Shown here piece after piece: positions 45,716 to 52,918 of a DNA stretch of 64,000 bases. Below the pieces are notes generated by a model that worked only from the letters and a program-made list of their open reading frames with translations, was not told the DNA's origin and searched no databases. The translations under genes were made by a program, and so were the position numbers. Where the stretch lies: NCBI GenBank assembly GCA_964611435.1, contig CAZSXT010000010.1, forward strand, positions 38,354 to 102,353, written 5' to 3'. Numbering within the stretch: position 1 is the stretch's first letter; every line of letters begins with the position of its first letter. The stretch is from JAYPHU01 sp964611435. Its GTDB lineage: Bacteria > Pseudomonadota > Alphaproteobacteria > Rhodospirillales > UBA2165.

Positions 45716-47326
45716 TTACGCCCCCAGGATATAATCCGCGCCTTTTTCCGCGATCATGATCACCGGCGCATTGATGTTACCGCCGATCAGGTCGGGCATG
45801 ACCGACGCGTCGATCACCCGCAAATTCTGACAGCCGCGGACACGTAACTGCGGATCGACCACGGAATTGTCGTCGATGCCCATGCGGCAGGTGCCGATCG
45901 GGTGGAACACGGTGATCGAGGTCTGGCGGATATAGGCGTCGATCTCGTCATCGGTCTGAACATTTTCGCCGGGCATAAGCTCGCCATCCAGGTGATCATC
46001 GTAAGACGCATGTTGGAGAAGCCGCCGTATCAACTTGAATCCATAGCGGATGGTCGCCCGGTCTGTCTCCGTCGAGAAAAAGTTATTGATAATTTTAGGC
46101 GGATCAAACGGATCGGCGGATCGCAGACTGACCGAGCCACGGCTTTCCGGGCGTAGGTGACACAACATCAGCCCGACGGCCGCCGGACCCGGTTTGCGGA
46201 TCAGCGGGAACCACTCCCTTGAATGCATGGAAAATAACCTGAAGAAGAACTGAATGTCCGGCAGCTCCAATTCCTGGCGGCTTTTGACAAAGCCGGTGCC
46301 GTAACCGATGGGCCAGCTCTGCGGGCCGGATTTGAACAGGTGCGCACGCAACATGTTGAATACCAGCCGATCATAGCGGAGATTGTCCTGGAACCAGGAC
46401 CGGCTCTTACGTTTGTACTCGACAGAGACGCTGGGATGATCCTGCAGATTGCCGCCCACACCGGCCCGGTCAGCGACCACGTCGATGCCAAGCTCGCGCA
46501 ATTGCTCCGCCGGGCCGACGCCGGACAACATCAGCGTCTGGGCTGAATTATAGGTGCCGCCCGACAGGATCACTTCTTTGCCGGCGTTCACGGTCACCGT
46601 GCGGCCGTCTTTCACATAGTCCACGCCGGTGGCTTTCGTGCCGTCGAAATTCACCTTCAGCACATGCGCATGGGTGATGGCGGTCAAGTTTGGCCGGGAG
46701 AGCGCCGGATGCAGGAACGCCACAGCGGCGCTTTGGCGGCGGCCCTCTGCCGTGGTGAACTGCATCTTGGCGACGCCTTCCTGCTCCGCGCCGTTAAAGT
46801 CGCCGTTATATTTGTAGCCTTCCGCCTCGCAGCTGGCGACCAAGCTGTCGAACGTATCGTCATGGACCGGCGCAATGGCCGTTTTTAAGGGACCGCTGTC
46901 GCCATGGAACTCGTTTTTCTCGGTGAGGTAATTCTCCGACTTTTTGAAATAGGGCAGAACCTTGTCGTAGTTCCAGTCGGTCAACCCCATCTGGCCCCAT
47001 CGGTCGAAGTCACCCGAGTTGCAGCGCACATAAGCGGTCATGTTGATCGACGATGATCCGCCCAGAACCTTGCCGCGCGGGTGATAAAGCTGACGGCCGT
47101 CCATGTGGGGCTCCGGCTCCGACATATAGGACCAGTTGAAGCGCGGGTCCCGCCAAATTTTGGCGACGCCGGACGGAATATGGATCAGCCAGTTGTTGTC
47201 CGGCCCGCCGGCTTCCAGCACCAGAACCGAATTTTTCGGGTCCGCTGATAAGCGGTTGGCCAACACGCAGCCAGCCGAACCGGCGCCGACGATAATATAG
47301 TCATAGGTTTGATGAGTATCGGCCAT
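45716..47326 (-). CDS. GMC family FAD-dependent alcohol/choline dehydrogenase-like oxidoreductase
   Basis: 536-residue flavoprotein. The FAD-binding GAGSAGCVLANRL lies at residues 16-28, with VLGGSSSINMTAYVR near 90 and the catalytic HPIGTCRMG near 475. It resembles choline dehydrogenase (BetA), but no betB, betI or glycine betaine gene is nearby, so it is better called a GMC alcohol dehydrogenase. AAAGGAGA precedes its ATG. It is the last gene of a four-gene operon (GST, iron alcohol dehydrogenase, lectin-fold protein, this), with gaps of 10-12 bases. Confidence 0.9.
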   Translation of the reverse strand: MADTHQTYDYIIVGAGSAGCVLANRLSADPKNSVLVLEAGGPDNNWLIHIPSGVAKIWRDPRFNWSYMSEPEPHMDGRQLYHPRGKVLGGSSSINMTAYVRCNSGDFDRWGQMGLTDWNYDKVLPYFKKSENYLTEKNEFHGDSGPLKTAIAPVHDDTFDSLVASCEAEGYKYNGDFNGAEQEGVAKMQFTTAEGRRQSAAVAFLHPALSRPNLTAITHAHVLKVNFDGTKATGVDYVKDGRTVTVNAGKEVILSGGTYNSAQTLMLSGVGPAEQLRELGIDVVADRAGVGGNLQDHPSVSVEYKRKSRSWFQDNLRYDRLVFNMLRAHLFKSGPQSWPIGYGTGFVKSRQELELPDIQFFFRLFSMHSREWFPLIRKPGPAAVGLMLCHLRPESRGSVSLRSADPFDPPKIINNFFSTETDRATIRYGFKLIRRLLQHASYDDHLDGELMPGENVQTDDEIDAYIRQTSITVFHPIGTCRMGIDDNSVVDPQLRVRGCQNLRVIDASVMPDLIGGNINAPVIMIAEKGADYILGA

Positions 47327-47338
47327 GGCGCGTCTCCT

Positions 47339-47953
47339 TTAAGCCGGGGTCACCCGAAGGTTGCGGAAAAATCCTTCGGTGCCGTTGTCGATGTAGAGCC
47401 CAATCCCGCCCCGATGGTCCGGGCCGTGCTTGAGATCATTGACGATGATGGTTGGTTGTTCCTGATCATGGACAAACAGTTTGGCCCGCTCGCCAGCAAC
47501 CTCGATCCGCATTTTGGTCCAGGCGCCGGTAATCAGGTCCACATAGGCTTCGTAGTGGCCGGGGACTTCTGTCCGCAGCCGGTCGAACTTCCAGTCCGGA
47601 TAGGAAAAATATTGTGTCGCCCGGTTGCGGCGGAGCTGCACCTCTGCCCGGCCGTTGGTCGGGCGCAGATACATGCATTCAAATGCCGACAGATCCTCGG
47701 CAATGCGAAACGCCACGCCGATAAAGCCCCGCGCTTCGGGAAAGGCGTCAGGCAGGGGCCGGCCGGCCACCTCGATCTCGATGGTCCCGTTGTGGAACTC
47801 CAAATCCTTGATCCGGGCGAAGGTCGGGTTGTCGGGCGTCTCGGCATCCGGGGTCAGAACCAGCCGGGTGGCGGGGCTGCCCTCGTGTTCCGCTTTGGAC
47901 GGGATCACGTCATTGGGCAGCAGATTGTCCAGTGCAATGGAAATTTCGGCCAT
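47339..47953 (-). CDS. Lectin/glucanase-fold (DUF1080/LamG-like) protein
   Basis: 204-residue protein, predicted cytosolic since no signal peptide is seen. Alternating beta strands such as FHNGTIEIEVAGRP, GFIGVAFRIAEDLSAFECMYLRP and KMRIEVAGERAKLFVHDQEQ, ending GGIGLYIDNGTEGFFRNLRV, match the concanavalin-A-like fold of LamG and DUF1080 proteins. In that fold the domain often binds sugars or acts as a glycosidase. Here it lies between an iron alcohol dehydrogenase and a GMC oxidoreductase, an odd setting for a lectin-like protein. Function unknown. Confidence 0.65.
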   Translation of the reverse strand: MAEISIALDNLLPNDVIPSKAEHEGSPATRLVLTPDAETPDNPTFARIKDLEFHNGTIEIEVAGRPLPDAFPEARGFIGVAFRIAEDLSAFECMYLRPTNGRAEVQLRRNRATQYFSYPDWKFDRLRTEVPGHYEAYVDLITGAWTKMRIEVAGERAKLFVHDQEQPTIIVNDLKHGPDHRGGIGLYIDNGTEGFFRNLRVTPA

Positions 47954-47963
47954 GGTGCGCGTC

Positions 47964-49094
47964 CTATCCCAAAACTTCTGTCACGATGCCGACATAATCG
48001 TCGCGGTTGGGCGCAACCGGCGCTGCATGGTTGAAGTAGCTGCCGTGGGCGTCGTCGATCATCCGATCCAGATCATTCTTGTCGTAACCCATCTTGCGCA
48101 CCGTGTCAGGCAGGCCAAGCTTGTCGTTCAGTTCGGCCGTCGCGTCGGCGATCCGGTTGCCGGCGTCCGCATCAGGGGTGAGGCGCATGGCCTCCGCCAC
48201 CTGGGCGAGGCGCACCTCGGCCCGGCCGTTATAAAACCGCATGACTGCCGGCATGGCGACAGTCACCAGGGTGCCGTGGTGTAAGGGGCTGTCGCCGAAC
48301 GCCATGGAAAGCGCATGGATCGGCCCCAGACCCATATAGATAGACATACCGCCCTGTAGCGCCGCCATGGCCATTTCCGAGCGCGCCACCCGGTCGCCGC
48401 CGTCGGCCGTGGCCCGTTCCACGAAATCCACCACCCGGCGGATGCCGTCCAGCGCGATGGCTTCCCCCGGCGGGTTGGAGGCGTTGGAGAGATATCCTTC
48501 CACACAATGGGTCAGCGCATCCATGCCCGTCGCCGCGGTTAGACGCGGCGGCAGGGTCAGGGTCACCGTCGGATCGACAATGGCCACATCCGGTTTGACA
48601 TTGGGACTGCGGATGCCCATGGCCGGCGCATTCGTTTCCGGATGTATGCCGCCGCCGAAGGTGACCTCAGCCCCGGTGCCCGCCGTGGTGGGGATGGTAA
48701 TATAGGGCGCGACGTCCTTGGTGATCTTGGCCGGGTCCTTCAGATAATCCATCACCTCGCCGCCCTGAAGCGCAACCACCCGGAGCGCCTTGCCGCTGTC
48801 CAGGACAGAGCCCCCGCCAAGCGCGATGATCCCGTTGCATTTTTCAGTCTTATAGACGGCCAAGGCGGCATCGATGCCGGCGATGGTCGGGTTTTCCGGA
48901 ATTTCGCCGTACATGGCTACGTTCATAGTCGGAGGTAGTGTTTCCCGAACCACTTGGTAGACACCGTGCTCAACCAAGCCTTTGTCGGTGATGATCAACG
49001 GACGATCGACACCTCGGGCCGAAAGCTCGTTCTCGAGCTCCGCCAGAGCGCCGAATCCGAAATGAACTGGGGGGTATGCGGGTATAAAACTCAT
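47964..49094 (-). CDS. Iron-containing alcohol dehydrogenase
   Basis: 376-residue NAD(P)-dependent alcohol dehydrogenase of the group III (iron) family. The nucleotide loop GGGSVLDSGKAL lies near residue 93 and PTTAGTGAEVT near 140. Metal ligands are the Asp and His region MDALTHCVEG near 196, and His residues in PIHALSMAFG and HHGTLV near 263-277. GGGAGAG touches the start codon region upstream, which decides the ATG ending at 49094 over an in-frame extension into the GST gene. It starts 11 bases after the GST stop. Substrate unknown; maleylacetate reductase is a related but less likely identity. Confidence 0.9.
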   Translation of the reverse strand: MSFIPAYPPVHFGFGALAELENELSARGVDRPLIITDKGLVEHGVYQVVRETLPPTMNVAMYGEIPENPTIAGIDAALAVYKTEKCNGIIALGGGSVLDSGKALRVVALQGGEVMDYLKDPAKITKDVAPYITIPTTAGTGAEVTFGGGIHPETNAPAMGIRSPNVKPDVAIVDPTVTLTLPPRLTAATGMDALTHCVEGYLSNASNPPGEAIALDGIRRVVDFVERATADGGDRVARSEMAMAALQGGMSIYMGLGPIHALSMAFGDSPLHHGTLVTVAMPAVMRFYNGRAEVRLAQVAEAMRLTPDADAGNRIADATAELNDKLGLPDTVRKMGYDKNDLDRMIDDAHGSYFNHAAPVAPNRDDYVGIVTEVLG

Positions 49095-49105
49095 CTCTCT
49101 CTCCC

Positions 49106-49912
49106 TTAGGCCTTGGCGCGCTCGGCATCGATGATCGCCTCGGCCTGAGGCCAGGACTTGGCGCCGTTGTTCTTCATCGAGGTCCGCAGCGCCTCCGGCA
49201 GCCACTCGAAAATAGCGGGGTGGAAGCTGGGCCGCGCCTTGATCTTCTCCCACCAGGCCTCAAGATGCGGCATCTTGCCCTCCCAGATACCGGCCATGGA
49301 GAGGCAATCGATTCGGTTCACATAAATACTCAGCGCCGCATCGGCGAAGGTATAACTGTCGCCCACCAGCCATTCATTCTCGGCCAGCGCCTCGTCCATT
49401 TTTTCGAAGGCCCGGACAAACGTCATCAACGCGCCTTTGGCTTCTTCGTAGTCGAAACCGTCATAGATGGCCCGGCGTTTGGCCTCCCGGCGGGCCGGTT
49501 CAATTGGGCTGTTGATAAACGCTTCCCGCTCTTCTTCGGACATTTCCAAAATATGAAACCGATGGGACGCGGCGTAGGTCACCACCCGGGTGGCGGGGTG
49601 GATTTCCTCGTCCACAGCTTTGCTCCAGAGCCGCACCTTGACCGCTTTGACCGGGTCCTCGGGGATTAATTTGATCTCGGGAAACTTGGTGTCGAGATAT
49701 TCGCAGATCACGGTGGATTCGGGGATAATGAGCCCGTCGTCAACCAACGTTGGCACCACGCATTTTGGGTTGATCTTACGATACTCATCCTTGAACTGTT
49801 CCCCGTTCAAGATGTCGATATAGTGACCTTCCCAATCCAGTTCCTTTTCCGCGAGGACCATGCGCACCTTTGCGGCGCAGGCGGACGAGCCGTGATGATA
49901 GAGCTCCAGCAT
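49106..49912 (-). CDS. Glutathione S-transferase family protein (LigF-like motif)
   Basis: 268 residues, longer than typical 200-220-residue GSTs. The thioredoxin-like half shows HGSSACAAKVRMVL (residues 6-19), the cis-Pro in VVPTLVDDG and PESTVICEYL, the glutathione-binding turn. That last stretch strongly recalls beta-etherase-type GSTs (LigF group), which open aryl ether bonds with glutathione. The C-terminal half is all helical (DSYTFADAALSIYVNRI) with an extended tail. It leads the minus-strand operon and has GGGGAGG about nine bases before its ATG. Beta-etherase activity is inference. Confidence 0.85.
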   Translation of the reverse strand: MLELYHHGSSACAAKVRMVLAEKELDWEGHYIDILNGEQFKDEYRKINPKCVVPTLVDDGLIIPESTVICEYLDTKFPEIKLIPEDPVKAVKVRLWSKAVDEEIHPATRVVTYAASHRFHILEMSEEEREAFINSPIEPARREAKRRAIYDGFDYEEAKGALMTFVRAFEKMDEALAENEWLVGDSYTFADAALSIYVNRIDCLSMAGIWEGKMPHLEAWWEKIKARPSFHPAIFEWLPEALRTSMKNNGAKSWPQAEAIIDAERAKA

Positions 49913-49921
49913 TTTTGGCAG

Positions 49922-49933
49922 CCTCCCCGGAGG
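49922..49933 (-). promoter_or_regulatory. GST ribosome-binding site inside a small inverted repeat
   Basis: On the minus strand CCTCCGGGGAGG is self-complementary and contains the Shine-Dalgarno sequence GGGGAGG of the GST gene together with its complement CCTCC. The loop would be very short (about four bases), so the hairpin is marginal but could lower translation initiation. Confidence 0.35.
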
Positions 49934-49967
49934 TTGTTTTTCGCCCAGTGAACGTTTGATTGATCCG

Positions 49968-49996
49968 ATATTGTCATGGTGGACGGCGTCTTTCAA
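49968..49996 (-). promoter_or_regulatory. Predicted sigma-70-type promoter of the GST operon
   Basis: On the minus strand TTGAAA (49996-49991), a 17-base spacer and CAATAT (49973-49968). This would give a 5' leader of about 50 bases before the GST ATG. It lies in the 118-bp gap shared with the divergent arylsulfotransferase gene. Confidence 0.45.
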
Positions 49997-50030
49997 ACTG
50001 CTCGAAACGAATTTTCAGGGAGAGAAAATC

Positions 50031-51671
50031 ATGGTCGCCTTTGCCGAACCGCCCCGGGTGGAGAAAAACCCGAACGAACGGGTGCCCCTTGTCGCCATGG
50101 TGTATTTCAAGACGAACGAGCCGGTCACCACAACGATCTTAGTGGATGATGGCCGAAAGCAGCGCTCGGTCACCTATGGGCCGGACAAGGACCCGGCGGC
50201 AGGCCTGCCGATTATCGGCATGCGCGCGGCGACGGATCATAAGATCACGGTTTTAGTTTCGGGGGACGGCGATGCGCCGGACCCGGTGGAGCTTGCCTAT
50301 CACACGCCGGCCTTGCCCGATGACGGCGCGATCATTCCTCGGCTGACTCTGGTCAGTGCCAAGCCGGACGAGATGGAACCCGGTTTCACACTGCTCTCTA
50401 TCCGCCGCCGGCCGGTGAACCGGGCCATCTGGATGAGCCCGAAGCAGTTCCTGTTTCAAACCCGTTGGAGCCTTATTGCCGCCATCGACGAGGAGGCCGA
50501 GATCGTCTGGTATTACATCGCCGACAGCCGGGTCGCCGGGGTGCATCAGCTGCAAAACGGCAATCTGTTTTTCCATCATGTCAACTTCCGATCCATCGAG
50601 ATGGATATGTGCGGCAACGTGATCAACCAGTTCCACGCCACCAACCGCCCCTGGGGCGAGGTCGAAAACTCCATCGGGATTGAAGCCGATAGCCTGCATC
50701 ATCAGCCCCACGAAATGCCGAACGGCAACTATCTGGCGCTGACCGCCAACGCCCGCGAGATTGACAACTATTACACCAGCGAGGATGACCCGGACGCGCC
50801 CCGCGCGACGCAAAAAGTGGTCGGCGACAATATTGTCGAATTCACGCCCGAGGGCGAGATCGTCTGGAATTGGAACACGTTCGATTATCTGGACCCGATG
50901 CGGATCGGATTTCATCTGTTGGAGCCTTATTGGCACACGCGAGGATTTCCCAATCATCTGGATTGGACTCACGGTAACGGGGTGACCTATGACCCCCACG
51001 ACGACAGCGTGCTGGTGTCCCTCCGCCATCAGGATGCGATTATCAAGATCGACCGGAAGACCAAGGAGATAAAGTGGATCCTGGGCGATCATGCGGGCTG
51101 GGAAAGGCCACTGAAGGAGAAACTCCTCACACCCGCGCACGAGCTCCGCTGGCACTATCACGGCCACAATCCGAGGGTCACCGGCGAAAATCAATTTGTC
51201 ATGTACGATAACGGTATCTGCCGGGCGATGCCCTTCCACGGGGAACAAGTGCCGCCGGCTCAATGCTTTGCCCGCGCGGTGGAGTACAAGGTCGATCCGG
51301 ACAAGATGGAAGTGTCGGAAGTCTGGGTCTCTGGCAATGACGAGTCAGAGGACCGGGTGATTTCCTGGGCCATGGGCGACGCCCATCGGTTGCCCGAGAC
51401 AGACAACATGCTGGTGATCGATTCCTTTTGTACGCCCGAAGGCCCGGAGCTCAACCGTATGGGGACCATCATGGTGGATGACCTGACCTGGAACGAATGG
51501 CGGCGCGATGAATGGACCCCCAACGATTTCGCCACCTGGGGGCGTATCCGGGAAATGAAGCGGGACGGCGGCCGGGAGGTGGTCTTCGAGGTCAAAGTCG
51601 ATCACGAACACGATATTGTCGGTTGGGAGGTGTTCGGCGGGGCGCGGGTCAGATCCCTGCGGGTGGACTAG
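50031..51671 (+). CDS. Arylsulfotransferase-like (ASST family) protein without signal peptide
   Basis: 546-residue six-bladed beta-propeller of the aryl-sulfate sulfotransferase family, which moves sulfate between phenols through a histidine without PAPS. Likely active-site equivalents are H227 (in PHEMPNGN), H314 (DWTHGNG), R332 (SLRHQ) and one of H375/H377/H379 (HYHGH). The 18-residue His-Arg spacing equals that of the E. coli-type enzyme (His356-Arg374, recalled from its structure). That enzyme is periplasmic; this one starts MVAFAEPPR with no signal peptide. AGGGAGAG before the ATG at 50031 sets the start. It opens the plus-strand arm of the divergent locus. Confidence 0.82.
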   Translation: MVAFAEPPRVEKNPNERVPLVAMVYFKTNEPVTTTILVDDGRKQRSVTYGPDKDPAAGLPIIGMRAATDHKITVLVSGDGDAPDPVELAYHTPALPDDGAIIPRLTLVSAKPDEMEPGFTLLSIRRRPVNRAIWMSPKQFLFQTRWSLIAAIDEEAEIVWYYIADSRVAGVHQLQNGNLFFHHVNFRSIEMDMCGNVINQFHATNRPWGEVENSIGIEADSLHHQPHEMPNGNYLALTANAREIDNYYTSEDDPDAPRATQKVVGDNIVEFTPEGEIVWNWNTFDYLDPMRIGFHLLEPYWHTRGFPNHLDWTHGNGVTYDPHDDSVLVSLRHQDAIIKIDRKTKEIKWILGDHAGWERPLKEKLLTPAHELRWHYHGHNPRVTGENQFVMYDNGICRAMPFHGEQVPPAQCFARAVEYKVDPDKMEVSEVWVSGNDESEDRVISWAMGDAHRLPETDNMLVIDSFCTPEGPELNRMGTIMVDDLTWNEWRRDEWTPNDFATWGRIREMKRDGGREVVFEVKVDHEHDIVGWEVFGGARVRSLRVD

Positions 51672-51703
51672 CCCGTGATTTCACCAGACGGAACATTACC
51701 AGG

Positions 51704-51732
51704 TTCACTCTCTGTCACGTCTTTGATATGGT
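51704..51732 (+). promoter_or_regulatory. Possible promoter of the TAXI gene
   Basis: TTCACT, a 17-base spacer and TATGGT, each matching four of six consensus positions. It lies in the 96-bp gap between the arylsulfotransferase stop and the TAXI start, and may give the binding protein its own transcript. Confidence 0.3.
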
Positions 51733-51767
51733 CTAGGGTAACAAAAAAAATCTTAAGGGAGAGCATC

Positions 51768-52784
51768 ATGTCACAAAGAATTTCTAGAATTGCCGTTGCC
51801 GCTGCGGCGACCGCCCTGATCGGGGTGGGGGCCTCAAACGCCTCGGCGCAGAACATTCTGCGCGGAGATGCGCCGGGCGTTGGTTCCGTCAACCACACAA
51901 TCATGATCGTCTTATCAAAGATTTTGGCCACCAAGGCCGGCATTACCATGCAGGTCAATGAAGGCCAAACGCTGACCCGATCGGCGATCAAGCTGGGTTC
52001 TGGCCGTCTCGACATCCTGCCGTTGCCGCAGGTCGCCATTCCGTGGATGAAGAAGGGCGTCCGGATGTACAAAAAACAGCCGGACAAAGCGAAAGCGGCC
52101 GTTAAAAATATCCGCCTGATCGCAGCCTTTATCGGCGGGTATTATCACCACATGGTTTGGGCCGATTCGCCGATCAAAACGCACGCCGATCTCAAGGGAA
52201 AACGTGTCTTCGTGGGCCCGCCGGCCGGTGGCGCATCTATCACCGCAATGGCAGTGATCAGGGCCGTGTCCGGACTGGAGCCCAAGAAAGATTACACCGC
52301 CGTACGATTGCCCTGGGGCGCCGGTCTGCAAGCCATGCAGGACGGCAAGTTGGACGCCTTTATCCGGCCAAGCGGTCTGGGCGCGGCGAGCATCGACCAG
52401 CTGGGCAGCAAACGAAAATTCCGCCTGTTGGATATTGGTCATGCAGAAGGTTCCCCGGCTTGGAAAAAATTCTTCAACAGCGTCGGCCGGACGCCGGCAA
52501 AAATTCCCGCCGGATCCTATAAGAATCAGGCGAACAACGACAAGGATCTGGTCACAAACGGCCTTTGGTCTCAGTTGACGGCGCGCGCGGACCTGAGCGA
52601 GGACGTGGTGTATAAGATCACCAAGGCGCTGTGGGAGAATATCGATGAAATGCACCAGACGGCGGTGACATTGCGCAGTGTTCGCAAGGATGACCCGATC
52701 AAAGCCGGGAATGTGCCGCTGCATCCGGGCGCCATGAAGTATTACAAGGAAATCGGCGTCGAAATTCCAAAGCACCTTATGTAG
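51768..52784 (+). CDS. TAXI family TRAP transporter substrate-binding protein
   Basis: 338-residue periplasmic binding protein of the TAXI group. The signal peptide covers residues 1-26 (AVAAAATALIGVGASNASAQ). The mature part shows GSVNHTIMIVLSKILATKAG, then the conserved ADLKGKRVFVGPPAGGASITAM and a late LWENIDEMHQ helix. TAXI proteins feed fused TRAP permeases, and the permease gene follows. AAGGGAGAG precedes the ATG at 51768. Known substrates of the group are mostly organic acids; the one here is unknown. Confidence 0.92.
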   Translation: MSQRISRIAVAAAATALIGVGASNASAQNILRGDAPGVGSVNHTIMIVLSKILATKAGITMQVNEGQTLTRSAIKLGSGRLDILPLPQVAIPWMKKGVRMYKKQPDKAKAAVKNIRLIAAFIGGYYHHMVWADSPIKTHADLKGKRVFVGPPAGGASITAMAVIRAVSGLEPKKDYTAVRLPWGAGLQAMQDGKLDAFIRPSGLGAASIDQLGSKRKFRLLDIGHAEGSPAWKKFFNSVGRTPAKIPAGSYKNQANNDKDLVTNGLWSQLTARADLSEDVVYKITKALWENIDEMHQTAVTLRSVRKDDPIKAGNVPLHPGAMKYYKEIGVEIPKHLM

Positions 52785-52837
52785 TGACGCATCCTCCCTG
52801 CGCTGGACGTGGGGGCTTTGAAATAGATAGTCGAGCA

Positions 52838-52872
52838 CCCGGCCGGCGAAAGATGTCCGGCCGGGTTTTCTA
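52838..52872 (+). terminator. Rho-independent terminator between TAXI gene and permease gene
   Basis: Perfect 9-bp arms CCCGGCCGG and CCGGCCGGG around a ten-base loop, followed by TTTTCT. It lies 54 bases after the TAXI stop and 47 bases before the permease start. It would stop most transcripts and leave more binding protein than permease, a common design in transporter operons. Confidence 0.8.
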
Positions 52873-52918
52873 CCGATAGATCAGTTGCCGGTCTCATTGC
52901 GCAGGAGCCACAACGATT

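Noticed and set aside
45716..47326. Choline dehydrogenase betA of a glycine betaine pathway
   Set aside because: GMC motifs are generic, and there is no betB, betI or choline transporter; the operon partners differ from any bet locus.
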